A DNA stretch of 64,000 bases from Echinococcus granulosus (taxonomy: Eukaryota > Platyhelminthes > Cestoda > Cyclophyllidea > Taeniidae). The translations under genes and the position numbers were made by a program. Each line of letters begins with the position of its first letter. The first letter of the stretch is position 1. Shown here one piece after another: positions 37,037 to 48,446 of this stretch. Below the pieces are notes generated by a model. It had not been told where the DNA came from. It searched no databases and was given only the letters and a program-made list of their open reading frames with translations. Where the stretch lies: assembly GCF_000524195.1 (NCBI RefSeq), contig NW_020170405.1, forward strand, positions 131,570 through 195,569. The letters run 5' to 3'.

Positions 37037-37790
37037 CAACCGAAGTGCTACGTAGCTTCCCCTCCTCTCTTGAGCGTCGCCCCTGGCACCACCCTTGGTC
37101 AATTTTCCATGTTGGCCATCACAACGCAATAGGTGCTGTAAGGAAGATATTCAGGAACCAACCGCACCGATTATTGAATTTGCGTGCAGTTGAGAAGGTA
37201 TCTGACAGCAATGCCAGTGATCTATCCTAACAATCCTGCTGGATCTAGTGTTTTCTCCCCGTTTGTAAACTGTATTAAGAGAAGAGGAATGTGATGGTCA
37301 TCTCATGTGACCATCGGTAGTGGTAAGAACGATGTCCTAAGACGAGAATCATTTACTAGGGAATAGGATTTAATATAGATTTATGGAAATGAGGTTTCTC
37401 ACCCATTTCTCCTTGCCACTGCTCTCACTTCAGAGCTGGCCAGTCATATCTATCTATCTGGGTTCTATCCAGCTAGTAGATAGGTGGAAAAGGTATCGAG
37501 TATTCACTTCATTGACACCTACATGCAGGCGCTGAGGACAGCTCCGTAACAAACTTTTTTAGATAGTTCGCGGCCAGTGTCACTTCAGTCGTCTATAGCA
37601 TTCCTGCAGAATACAGAACTGAAGTTTTTGCCTATGATGACCGTCAATTTCAACCCTTTTGTTAGGGGATGACACAGATTATCCCATCCGTAGCACGCGC
37701 CCATCTTCCGCCACGGCACAGCTTGGCATTCAGCAATATGAATTGGAGTAGTTGTCTTTTAAAATGGGATTTTTGCTTTTCGCCACATCA

Positions 37791-37932
37791 GTTGTAGCTA
37801 CTCAAGACTTCCCCAAAGACGAAATAATTCATAAAATTAGGACAGAAAACGCAATGCCAAATTACAGGTCTGAGGTGGCCCTGACCCGGCCCGGAGGCTA
37901 CGTCACCTAGTGGAGGTGCAAAATAATTAAAG
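37791..37932 (+). repeat. Dispersed repeat, copy 4
   Basis: Starts GTTGTAGCT and continues GACTTCCCCAAAGACGAA, then GGTGGCCCTGACCCGGCCCGGAGGC and CACCTAGTGGAGGTGCAA. The 3' tail present in copies 2 and 3 is missing or diverged. It lies less than 1 kb from copy 3 in the same orientation. Confidence 0.6.
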
Positions 37933-39181
37933 TATTACAAATATGTATAGCTTAATAGGAGTAAATACATTAAGTCTACTTTCAAAACTTTTTTCCTTAG
38001 GGGAGTTTCAACTCTTAAGCAGCTTTCGAGTCAGCCTTGAAGACGTCTGCGAGTGGGTTAAGGCGTAAACATAACCAAGAGGTTTGTTAGACTACCACAG
38101 TCAGTAAAATTGCATACCGTTTTCGGTTCCTCGATCACATACTTTGGTAATTCCATGCTTTCATCGTCATTTTTCCCTTTCGTTTCCTATTTATAAGACT
38201 TGAGTAGTTCTTAACCTTCTTTATTGAACATCTTTCATGTGGCAAATTGAGGTACTAGCAGTAGATGATTATAAACTGCCAGAAATGTTTGGTTTTTTTC
38301 AATAAAACTAGACCACGAATAAAAAAGGAGCGAAGAATTAACGATAACACTCTCATGACTTCTCCTTGATTTTCTGTCGGATATAAGAAACTAAAAATGT
38401 AGTTCTGAAAGGCGAGAGAATTGATGAGAAGTCTTATGTTTTATTTAGGATTATTCTTCTCTCACAGCTTATTTAATTCAAGGAAGTATGACCACGACAT
38501 TTCTTGAGTGTGAGAGCCCCCACACTGGTTTCCCCAACTCGCAGTATTTGATGCCCACGAACTAATGTGTTCAGGATGCCTTTAAAAGGATCACTGATGG
38601 GTCCGCTGTGCCTACTTCAACTGAGACCCACATGCGTAGTCTACCAAGTTAAAATTGACTCTAAGTCGCTCTTTTTTCAAATAACTTCGTATTTAAGTGG
38701 CTCCCTTCCTATAACAAATACATTATTTTTAAGCAACTGATGCAATTTCTTTAATTGCCCCTTTGGAGGTGAATTCAATGTCAAAGGCCAAAAGCAAGTC
38801 CAAAAAGTTGGCAGTAGGTTGATTGGTGAAGTGGTATGGCGAATACGGAAAACACAGGCTAATAAGTCAGGGATGTTGATACATGACAACTACACCTGCA
38901 TCTCAACACCTTTACCGCTCCATTGATGTCAGTCACAAGTTAAAGTCCCACTTGGGTTTAGAAAGCTTTTTAGTCGACCCCTGTCTCCAGCCTTACAACT
39001 CACACTGGGAAAGCTATATTCATACACACAATTAGTCCAATTGAATAGCATAATTTTGAAGCAATGAATCAGACAACACTTGGTACCTTAAGGTCTAATA
39101 ACTGGAATACTTCATTTATATGTAAACAACCATTCAGAAAAGAACGAAGTCGCAGAAATCGGTGTTGCCCACAGCACAAAC

Positions 39182-39229
39182 TTTATTTCCATTATTTAAA
39201 CTGACTGGGGTAGTAGTCGTAAGTTTATT
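39182..39229 (-). promoter_or_regulatory. Two candidate poly(A) signals of aquaporin C
   Basis: AATAAA occurs twice on the minus strand just past the aquaporin C stop, at 39224-39229 (12 nt) and 39182-39187 (55 nt). The second has the more usual spacing. Confidence 0.5.
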
Positions 39230-39241
39230 ACGGCCACTATT

Positions 39242-41410
39242 TCAGCTTCTGCGTTGCTCACTTCGCTCATCCGAAGGCTTGGTCAAAACCAACCTTAAGG
39301 AACCCCTGCTCTCTCTTGACCACCTTGAATCAGAAGAGATAGGGAAGACAGATCTGACTTGAAGTCGGGTGAAATCAGTGCCTGAGGTGGCGGACTTAAC
39401 AGACAGGGTGGAGAGGGTTGTTGTCGTTCGGAAATACTCCAAGCCTACATTAGCGTTTTGAGCCTGTGGAGGCAAATTGTTTGTTGGAGGCGTGCTGTAG
39501 AATTCGCGTCGGTTGAAGACTTTGCGGTAGTTGAAGAGGCCAACGATACGCGCTTTGGAGGCGTCCGGAGAGAGAAAGATTTCTTGCACCAGAACCGATA
39601 AGGCCGAACCTATTGGTGGGCCAATCAAGTAGATCTAAAGTGATAAAATTCTCATTTAGCAAATTATATTGTAAAATGTGAAAATACTACCAAGAAACCT
39701 ACTGATACATCCACAATCGGGGTTACAAATTTGTGATACCCCAATTTCTTACCTGATTTCGACGTCACTAATGCTTGGAGCGTTCCTTATCACATCATAA
39801 CAATTGGTTGAGACGATCCGTATAAAAAAAGTACTGGTGAATCTTAGGCGGCAAACAGGCAGGAATAGTTCTTGATCTGATGATATCTAGATTTTCTACT
39901 TTTGAACAGCAGTACCACAGAAGTATAATAAAATACCTAACTTGTGGTAATCAATTTCCCTTAAATTTTTGGCTCACTAGGCAATATTTAGAAAAAAAGT
40001 GGTTACATTCGTTTGCAGATTTTTTAGGAAGGAATTCCTTGCAGTTCACTAAAAACATCTTCTACTTTTCAATATCAGTAGCATATGCGAAAGTTTACTA
40101 ATCTATAACATTATTTGTGGCGGAATTTCATCAGGCTATAGAACGATCAAAGCTGTGGTTGCATCAATCGGGTCGCAACTGAGACAAATAACCCCTACTT
40201 TATACTTTATGTCTGGTGTTATAATTCAGTGAAGGAAATCTGTACTTAGTTATTCTTTAGAATCTAAGCTGCATTTTGCTAAAGTCACAGGCTAAATGAA
40301 GCTGCTAAAATATCCAAATTTAAGTGAATCGCTTATTGTACATGGCTAGTGCTAATGTAAATGGGCGACTGACATGTGAGGTAGGGACTTACATATTGCC
40401 TTTCGAAGCTGAAATTTATCACCACGGATGCCAGGCTTCTGGCAGGATTTGTGCAGGCTCCAGAGATGGGGAGCTAAAAGTCATTAAGATAATCCAAAAT
40501 GTAGAGCCCTATACACTCAAATCAGCCTATAAATTTACGATTAGCCTGCTTTGAAATTGCAACAAAGTGCATAAAAAGGCAAAAATGTATACGAATGCAC
40601 CTGATAAAGGTCCCAGAATATCATATTTACCATGGTGTTTCTAATTCCCTTGGAAAGAATCAAACCTGTAAAATTGTATGCTTAAAATAGTAGAACATTC
40701 TTCGCCAGTTCTTCGCTAAAACCAGATGACACAGAAAAATTTTAACATTTTTTTCTCAAATTAGACTTGTATTCCGAGCTGATCGTGCTGTTAAAAATGG
40801 GAGTACTGACCCACCCCACTACAGTGAAGGACAATTGTTCTGCAGCAGCCAACAGAGAGGAACTCACAGCAATAAGGTCGATCCAAAAGAAGACCATTAC
40901 GAGCAACACAAATGCGTTGATCTTGTTCATGGGATGGAATGACGGAAGACGAAGTTCATCGAGCAAAGCAACAATTGCAAGCTCCAGGAAGAACGTAATT
41001 ATAATTTCCATACCTATAGCCTGCAAATCAGTTACTCCAGGACCGGGCATCGGCATCCCGACATGCGTCCGATTTGCCACGAAGGGAGATATAGTGAAAC
41101 CAATATAGAGAGACAGAAGGGTACCAGCCATCTGTGCAATCAGGTACATGGGAACGTAGATAATAGACATCCGACGAGAGAGGATGACAGCTAGAGTTGT
41201 CATCGGATTGATTTGAGCTCCGCAAATGACGAAGGTGGTGAAGATTGCACAGTAGACAACACTGCCTACAAGCAGACCACTGACAAAAGCTTCGTATTTG
41301 CGGGTGTGATCGTGAAACATAATCGGAAAGTTGGCCATGAAAGCTGCTGTGCACTCAGCGAGAAAACGTCGAGTCAGCTGCCACAAATTTCCTGTTGGTA
41401 GATTTCTCAT
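39242..41410 (-). CDS. Aquaporin-like channel C (NPM / NPA), long C-terminal tail
   Basis: MIP-family channel. Exons are 40868-41410, 40393-40473 (81 bp) and 39242-39634, all phase 0, giving 338 aa. The first pore loop is CGAQINPMTTLAVILSRR (NPM). The second is SGACTNPARSLASVV, the only canonical NPA half among the four paralogues. Exon 3 opens IYLIGPPIGSAL (helix 6) and then runs about 105 residues beyond the membrane, far longer than in A, B or D. The tail is basic and Ser/Thr-rich (FRTTTTLSTLSVKSATSG) and ends SEQRRS. By ungapped comparison with AQP4, the helix-5 His position is Asp, which is very unusual for a pore-lining site (inference). The start MRNLPTGNLW is chosen by alignment with A, B and D; an in-frame Met lies 34 codons upstream. 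Divergent neighbour of aquaporin D. Confidence 0.9.
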
Positions 41411-42565
41411 CCAGGAAGGGTGTCCAGACACTCTAAAATCTTTAGTTGCATGTAGTAAAAGCATTACTTTTAATTCATACAGTTTGCATGGGAGAAAATG
41501 AAATCGCAACAATTCCTTTTATTTAAATAAATTAGCGGCATACAAATTTGTTTTTCAAAGTATTGTGTGGTGGTACCTGTGCGGCATTATGGCAGGTAAT
41601 GTGGACAAATAGAGCTAGCATCTGAGCCGAGCTGTTTAAAGTGGAATCAAAAATTTTCGTATCTGCAACCTTAAAAGTGGACTGCTTTAATCAAACTGGG
41701 GCTTCAATGATACAGTTTTCCAGGTAGATTGACCCTAATCGTAATAGTCAGCGCACATATCGTGCTTGAACCAGTCAACACGTCATCAATCACGACGTCA
41801 GACAACATTGTTGGTGTGTCCGTGTGTTCAACAGCGTATGGTGATGCACAAAGTGTCTTGCGTTAGAAGAGGAAGACTTCGAACTCACAGATATCTACTT
41901 GTATAGAAGCCTTTGGTGTCAGTGACAGTCTAGACCGTATTCTTGTATGAAAGGCCTAACCCAGAATGACTGACGCATTACCTCTCGCGTGGAAAGGATT
42001 CCACAAGAGACGGCTTTGATTACGCCAATCATAAGCGTGCATTGACAACTAGAGAGTTGCACACAGCAAAATGACAATTGATTCAGTTTGCTCTCCTTGA
42101 GACTTGACCTTTCCAGTTTTATAGGCTCGTTTATAAGTCCCAGTTTGACTCATACATCGCTTGTATTTAACCTCTGTTGTCACATCCAGAAGTCCTGTAA
42201 ACTGTACTAGCACACAGAAAGTGGATCACAGCCACCTTGAACGCGACTTGTCAAGTAAAGCGGTAGGGATAATCGATGCAACCTCTTGAAACCACGTGGG
42301 GCAAGCTGTCTTACCTTGACAGATATTCGACACGATGAGGTAGGTTAATAGCTTTCCCACCTTTAAATGTGTTTAGGTGATTTTTTATTTTCCCAATTTC
42401 ACAGAATACCGCGTTTTAAATATTGTCTTGCTCAGTCAGCCCTCTTAAAGTACTTAATGTTTCGCTAATTGTTTTCCTTATTGCACTTTTCTTTGCATAA
42501 CATACAAATGATGGTCTTATTTTTCATCTTGGCCAAACAGCGAAGACTTACCGCACACTCATTTA
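41411..42565. promoter_or_regulatory. Divergent region between aquaporins C and D
   Basis: About 1.15 kb lies between the two start codons, which face away from each other, so both promoters should be here. A run of unstructured mixed-composition sequence occurs at 41.75-42.3 kb. No motif could be assigned, and no coding exon was recognised. Confidence 0.45.
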
Positions 42566-45500
42566 ATGTTCTTGGAGGATTTGCCATGGCGAGATTACGT
42601 CTGGCTCTTAGTACGGATTTTTGTTGCCGAATTGATTGGATCTGTGATATTCATTCTTCCGGCAATTTTGATCACTTCACCGACCCAATACGAGCCCCTC
42701 GTAGCAGGCATCGCAATGGGTGGGGGGCTCTACGTTGCGATATGGATCACCTACCCCACCAGTGGAGCGCATATCAATCCCATCATTTCTCTCATCGCCT
42801 TCCTGAACAAACACATCAAGTTGCATCACCTTGTGTTCTACTGGATCGCTCAACTGGCTGGCGCTCTGCTCTGCACTTTAATTGGCCTGAACATTCTACC
42901 GCCTGGAAGCAATGAGACCTTTCGCGGCATGACTTTCCCGCACCCGGATGTATCAGAAAGACAGGCCTTCCTCGTGGAGACGCTTACAACGAGCGTCCTT
43001 GTCATTGTATACCTGGCCACAATTGATCTTAGGAGACCGGAGAACTGGGGATTGAATACGGGACTTAACATGGCATTGCCACTGATGTTTACAGTCATTG
43101 GAAATGCGATTATAGCTGTAAGTTATTTGCTACTTAGGCAGGCTGGGTAGGAAGTCATAATCCTAGTTTATCAAAAAGTCAGACCTTATCCGATAGCTTA
43201 ACTGGCTTTTCGCCTATGTTCAATTTATTTTTTTGTAAGAATAGGGCAATTTTCTTATATACTAGGCATTTTCCCTGGCCAACAACCAGCGTAGATCAAA
43301 TAGTGGGGAAGTTCGGTTTTTGCTAAAGTGATATCAAAGCTAATTTGAGTATTATCAGAAAGACCTGTCTGGAGTACGGAATGATTTTGCTAGTAAACAA
43401 TCACATTGGTCTGTTAAGACGTATTTAGCTGACAGCAATATAGGGGGGCAAAATTTTGCGGCTTGAAGCTGCGTCATCCTCCTGAACATTGGGAAGAATT
43501 ACCACGTAATCAAAGTGAGGGCTTCTTCTTCCGTTCCCTTTGCAAACGTTATGCTAACATACAACAAAGGAAGAGGGAATTCTAAGGAATGCCAGCCTGA
43601 CTTTTGACGTCGGATTGACGTATAGCCTGTCATGCGCCAACATCGCCCAGAAACGAATCTTTCAATGAGAACGGTAAACAAAACCACTTAAGAACACCAG
43701 CAGTTTTTAAAAATTAGCTTACTCTGGGTACTATCAACAATGGCAAAGTGAAGCAGGCTGTTTTGGGTTGGCTTAGCCAGATGAATTGGTCTTGTGCCTC
43801 GGCCATTCCAAGTATTCTTTGGTCTAGATGGGCAAATAGTCGCATTGAAATAGAAAAACTGACGTCTTCACTCAGATGAACAGTTGGATATGGTGATAGC
43901 AAAGCGAGAACAGCATATGAAGTTAGTTTAAGGTGGGACATTATCAATGATGTGGATCAGGAGGTGGTACCAGATTTTGTTTTCATATGTTTGTTCATTT
44001 CGAAATGGTTAACTTTTCTGTCAATGTTAGAATTACGAGGAATGGTAGAATTTTCCTTGATACGGCAATTATAACCCCACGCCTTAAGCTACCACCTAAT
44101 CCAGTAAGTACAACTTCCCGGTCAGGGTGTATCGCCATCCACTGCTCATGGTGTAAGACAAAAAACTTGGCCGCCTTGAATCTGAACACCTTAGTATCTA
44201 AATTAACAACCTCCATCGTTACGTCACGCACCACTTTCCCCATCAGAAGTTAAGTTAAAGTAGTTTGCTACACCTCTCACTGAGTGCCTTCGTTTGCAAT
44301 TGTCAAAAAACGAATTGGCCATTTGTACTTAATTCAGACGAATTTTTGATAACAGACATTTAGAGGTCAAATGAGTTACTTTTAAAAAGGTGATAGTGTT
44401 GCTCCGCTGACTCAGATACCTTTCTCAAACACTATTGCTTACCTAATGGATAATTTGACTTTATGCTGTGAAATCAAAGTCTATCGTTACTTTGTGTGCA
44501 ACCGGTTAATGTCTCTTCCAGTGAAAACTCATTTCTGATTGTACTATTTACTGAAGGAACGGAAGACATACACATGAGTGGCGATTCGATCGTTCCTTTT
44601 AGCTTTCAGTCCTGCCAGGCTTAAATAAGAATGCTGCTTTGACTACCCCATGACAAATAATGATGCAAGTCATCCATTCCAGTACAAGCAGAAGTGGAAA
44701 ATGTCGATGACTTAACGGGGTAGTTTCAGAAAAATCCCACCGTAAATTTATTCTGAGCTCCAACCGTCACCTTAATCACAAACCTTAGAAGATGAACATC
44801 GGCCAAAATATTTAGCATCCTCTCCTTATGATCCATCTGTCAATGACTTAAAGAGTTTGTTTAAAATTGCAACCAGTAAAGTCAAAAACTCTATCAAGAC
44901 CTACAAACTGCGAGGGATATGAATAGCCCCCCGACAAAGGCGTTTACAGGTACATAAAATTGCCAATCAAGCAGTTACCTTTTAATCAACTCAAACATAA
45001 AGAGGAAGACGCACAAAGTGATGAGAGGCAATAATAATCACTTTCTGTACTTTTAGGAGCCCACATCAAAGGGCAGCATGAATCCCTTCAGAAGCCTTGG
45101 ACCAGCCCTGCTTCACGACAACTACCGAAAACAATGGGTGAGGAGATAATCTGTCTGCTTCAAGTAGCACATCACACCCACACCTTTCATTGTAATTATC
45201 GAAAGTTCAACTGTCAAGAGAGTGGCTAAAATTAACTAAAGCATCTCTACATTTACGCTAACCGCTGAAGTAAGGGGGCGTCACTTAAACTACTTTTCCC
45301 TTAAAAACGCCAATCATGGTAGAGAACGTTTCACTACATTAGAGTTACGAGTCCCGACTGGGTGTCTTCATTTATGAAGACTGTATCTTCGTTCAAGTAG
45401 CCGTAATTTTCATTTCTTCTCCTAGTTATACATAATCGGCCCTTTGACCGGAGCACTGGTTGGATCTTTCATTCACACGCAGTTCCTTGCCACGAAATCA

Positions 45501-45574
45501 GACGAGTAAGTACCGTCTTTTTAACATCCTCTGCTCTATTTTTTTCCAGAGAAGTAAAATTTGCGGTTATTTAG
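42566..45574 (+). CDS. Aquaporin-like channel D (NPI / NPF motifs)
   Basis: MIP-family channel and the most diverged copy here. Exons are 42566-43117, 45057-45137 (81 bp), 45426-45505 and 45550-45574, giving 245 aa. Exon 1 encodes five helices, with the first pore loop TSGAHINPIISLIAFL (NPI) and a potential extracellular N-glycosylation site, NET. Exon 2 reads SKGSMNPFRSLGPALL: NPF replaces NPA, but the pore Arg and the SLGPA context are kept. Exon 3 is helix 6 (LYIIGPLTGALVGSF). Helix 6 is followed by a perfect GTAAGT donor, a 44-bp intron and a tiny last exon giving DEEVKFAVI, then TAG. Reading through the donor instead would stop at once after DE. The start MFLEDLPWRDY aligns with the other paralogues. 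It is the only aquaporin on the plus strand. Confidence 0.88.
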
Positions 45575-46990
45575 ACTCATATGTTTTACGATATTCACAG
45601 CTAAAGCCAATTTACCTCTTCCCAAAAGGTGTGGAGCCCATGAAAATTTAAAACTGGCATGCACAAGGACTAGTTTTTCAGACACTCATTTTCTGCTCTG
45701 TAGCTCATAAAAACCCCTTAAATTCCCTGAATTTCCCATGATTGGAGGTAGAAAGTGAAGAAGATGTCCTATATATGGTAACAGTTTCATGTCAGATTAA
45801 ATGGAGAGCAAATTTAGTGTCAAGCATGACTGAGTGTAATATAACATGCATTGTCACACTAGTCATGGTTATTCGGCTCTCCTGCCTAGCAAAAGCTTCC
45901 AGTCTTACTGGCTCAGGTTCGAGCGATTCTATTGTAAATAGTCCTTCCTCGACATCATAAGACGCACAGTAGTGTGTGCCTCGCTTACTGCTTCCTCAAA
46001 GTTTTTTACATGACGTATGGGCCTAGTTAAAATTGAAAACTCGCATAAAAATTTAATCTGTTCCTAGAAAACAAAAAAATTCGTAAAATAGCATATCATT
46101 TCAGGCCTCAACGTTCTCTGAGTATGTTTATTGCCAGTCTTTTGTGCTGCACTAGTTATTTCAGGCAAATGGGCTACTTTATCTGCCATTAAGGGGACAT
46201 CATTCAAGCGCTTACCGTATCCTACGCCACATTCGCAAAACAACTCTCCCGCCCTCTCGGCCGCGTTATTTAAGTGAAGTGGACTTGTAAATCGGACAAA
46301 CTCAAAATTTTCGCCCTTTTAGAAAGTGTCATGATAAACACTTCACAGTAAATTACTTGCAGGTAAAAATCGCCAAAATCCGATCGTGAAGCTGCCGGGG
46401 CTGCCTTCTTGCAGTTGAAACAGACACCTAAAGGGTGTGCTGAGTAGCTTTTTGGGCATATCTTAATTTCAAATACTTTCCTTCAGATTTAGCTCACAAT
46501 TTCCGTTCCGTAACGATTCTAATGTTTGTTTTTGAATCAATGGATCCTTTTTCCCTCACACAGTCGCTACCGTAGATTGAGGGCTTGAATTTATGGGCTA
46601 TATGCTTTATAGATCCTTTTCACTGTTTTCTCTTTTGCCCTTATTTAGCTCCGAAGAAACTGGTGGAAAATAAGCAGTCCGAAAGGGCAACTTTTAGTGG
46701 AACTTGGCACTTGATGCGGAATTTGCTGTGAATTGACGGTGCGTGTAATTGCAGTCAGTTGAGTAAAATAAACACGCCTGCTGTATCTCCTGCCCTATTT
46801 TGTCTTTGAGCCCTCGGTTTTAAAAATCAGTGAGCCGCCACGAAGATGTTTGTGTGTTTATAGCTGGATATCCTCCATAAATACGTAGAGGTGCAAATTT
46901 AGAGTTCAGATGATATTAAAAATGGAAATAAAGGATTTGTTTTTAAAAAGCACCCAATGGAACCGATAATAGTTCTGTCTTAAAAGGCTG
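45575..46990. other. Region downstream of aquaporin D with one coding-like island
   Basis: Mostly AT-rich. At about 46.18-46.28 kb a GC-rich island is open in several frames on both strands. The minus-strand reading, which includes NNAAERAGELFCECGVGYG, stays open for more than 70 codons. With frames competing, no coding strand can be assigned. Confidence 0.35.
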
Positions 46991-46999
46991 TGATGTTCT

Positions 47000-48446
47000 T
47001 TGTGCGTCCCCTTCCACGATTTGCCGCACCGCATTCCAGATGCAATCTTATCAAGCCGAAGGATTTTACCAACCAAAAGTGGGGAAGAAAACAGTATTGT
47101 CATTCATATGTACAGTAAGCAACTGGTGAAACAGTGGCGGTGTGGACATCAACTTCTGTGTAACGACTCTAAGGTTAAAAATAATGCGGCAAGGGTGACG
47201 ACCTTTCCCAACGAAAAAATGAGTCAAAGATTGACAGCTCGTCAAATGAGACTTGATTGGGCACGTAGAAGTGGGCCTCAGAGATCGGTGACCTCAAAGT
47301 TGGTGGACATGAACATTCGAATGTGCGCATGGACACGCACGGAGGTGTTGATTCTTCCCAAGCATCCTGTCCTCGAGGTATGACTGTCACATTCTCTGCC
47401 TACCGTGGACGTCAGTCTAATCAAATGCCAATGCTATTAAAAGAATTTCCCATATTTTAGCCAATTTTGAGAATCTTTCTAAAAAGTATCTCGTGTGAGA
47501 ACAGAAATTTAAGTCCGCAGAATCTTTTTCCTTCGTTTTGAGCATAACACTTTAGTCACGACTTGAGGAACAATGTATCGGATTGCCTATTATTCCACAC
47601 TCACTTCACTTTCACCTTATAAATTTCAGGCCAAATTAGAGCCAAAAGAGGGAAATTTGGCACTTTTGTACGGCGCAATTTTTTCCGTGTGCATTGTATA
47701 CCGCGAGCCATTGCAGAGGGCTGCGCTGAAGTAAACTTTTCCACTTCAGAAGAGTGCTCTGGATTCCTACAGCAAAGAAATATCGCTATTATTACCATAC
47801 AATAGTATATTTATGGCCTACTTTTGGTGAGCTCCCCAATCCTGATGCTTCCAAACAATGCCATCCTTATTAGAAAATGCTTATTTCAGTCAAAATTTGC
47901 TTTAACGTGAGGAAAATTGTAGAATGTAAAACAGACTGACTTGAAGTAAAACCTGTGCAGCAACTAATTGCTCCGACAAACCACTTTTCGGTGAAACTTC
48001 ACCCGTACAATATTTGGCTGTCTTGTAAGTGAGTGCTTTTTCATACACTTATCGTTATACCACATTTTTCGCCCCATTTTTTGAGAATCATGCGTTACAT
48101 TCAGGAAACAAAAGCGATTGCCAATCACAAGTCAAGTTGTACAATCCACAGGCGGAATCCTGAGGAGAAATCCTCTGTAAGCGTTGCCCACATTCCTGTA
48201 CTTTCTTTCTTGCATTGACCCTTTTCCATGCATTGTATGGAGGTGAAATGACAACTGAATGCTAAAATTTTATTATCCTCATAACGTGGCAAGCATCTAA
48301 GATAACTTTAGTTAGAAGTTGACTGTTGCTCGTTTGACTGTACATTTAACCACCCAGGTTCTTCAGTCTGATTACGTCGGTTTGCATCTCCGTCTCGGTG
48401 AAATGGCTTTCTGGTCAGGTCCGTGGCCTCCCAGTCCTCGTCCACG
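47000..48446 (+). CDS. Unidentified multi-exon gene fragment
   Basis: A run of segments with good plus-strand splice sites. A frame open from about 47000 ends at a GTATGA donor at 47377 (RTEVLILPKHPVLE). A segment begins at about 47630 after a strong CAG and reads EGNLALLYGAIFSV, ending before a GTAAAC donor. Others are 48105-48176 (CAG acceptor, GTAAGC donor) and 48358-48446 (CCCAG acceptor, GTAATA donor). Two reading frames survive for the last two segments, depending on whether the 47.63-kb segment is included: one gives GEMAFWSGPWPP, the other a hydrophobic SLITSVCISVSVKWL. I recognise no family. An exon-like segment at 53.575-53.62 kb would continue the second phase. The gene is probably real; boundaries and product are unknown. 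Confidence 0.35.

Larger units (their letters stand above)
34859..39181. other. Long intergenic region with dispersed repeats
   Basis: No confident gene in about 4.3 kb. It contains repeat copies at 36.86 and 37.79 kb, a possible degenerate copy at about 35.79-35.88 kb, and a short AT palindrome at 36.79 kb. A GC-rich island at 35.33-35.51 kb is open on both strands, so its coding strand is undecided. A hydrophobic minus-strand frame at 36606-36797 is unrecognised. Confidence 0.4.

Noticed and set aside
43499..44253. Three minus-strand frames inside the first intron of aquaporin D, one faintly like a Cys-loop receptor
   Set aside because: No diagnostic motif, no consistent splice junctions between them.
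45507..46280. Alternative C-terminal exons for aquaporin D at 46.1-46.28 kb
   Set aside because: A 44-bp intron with a strong pyrimidine tract leads to a nearer exon at 45550-45574 that ends the protein in frame.
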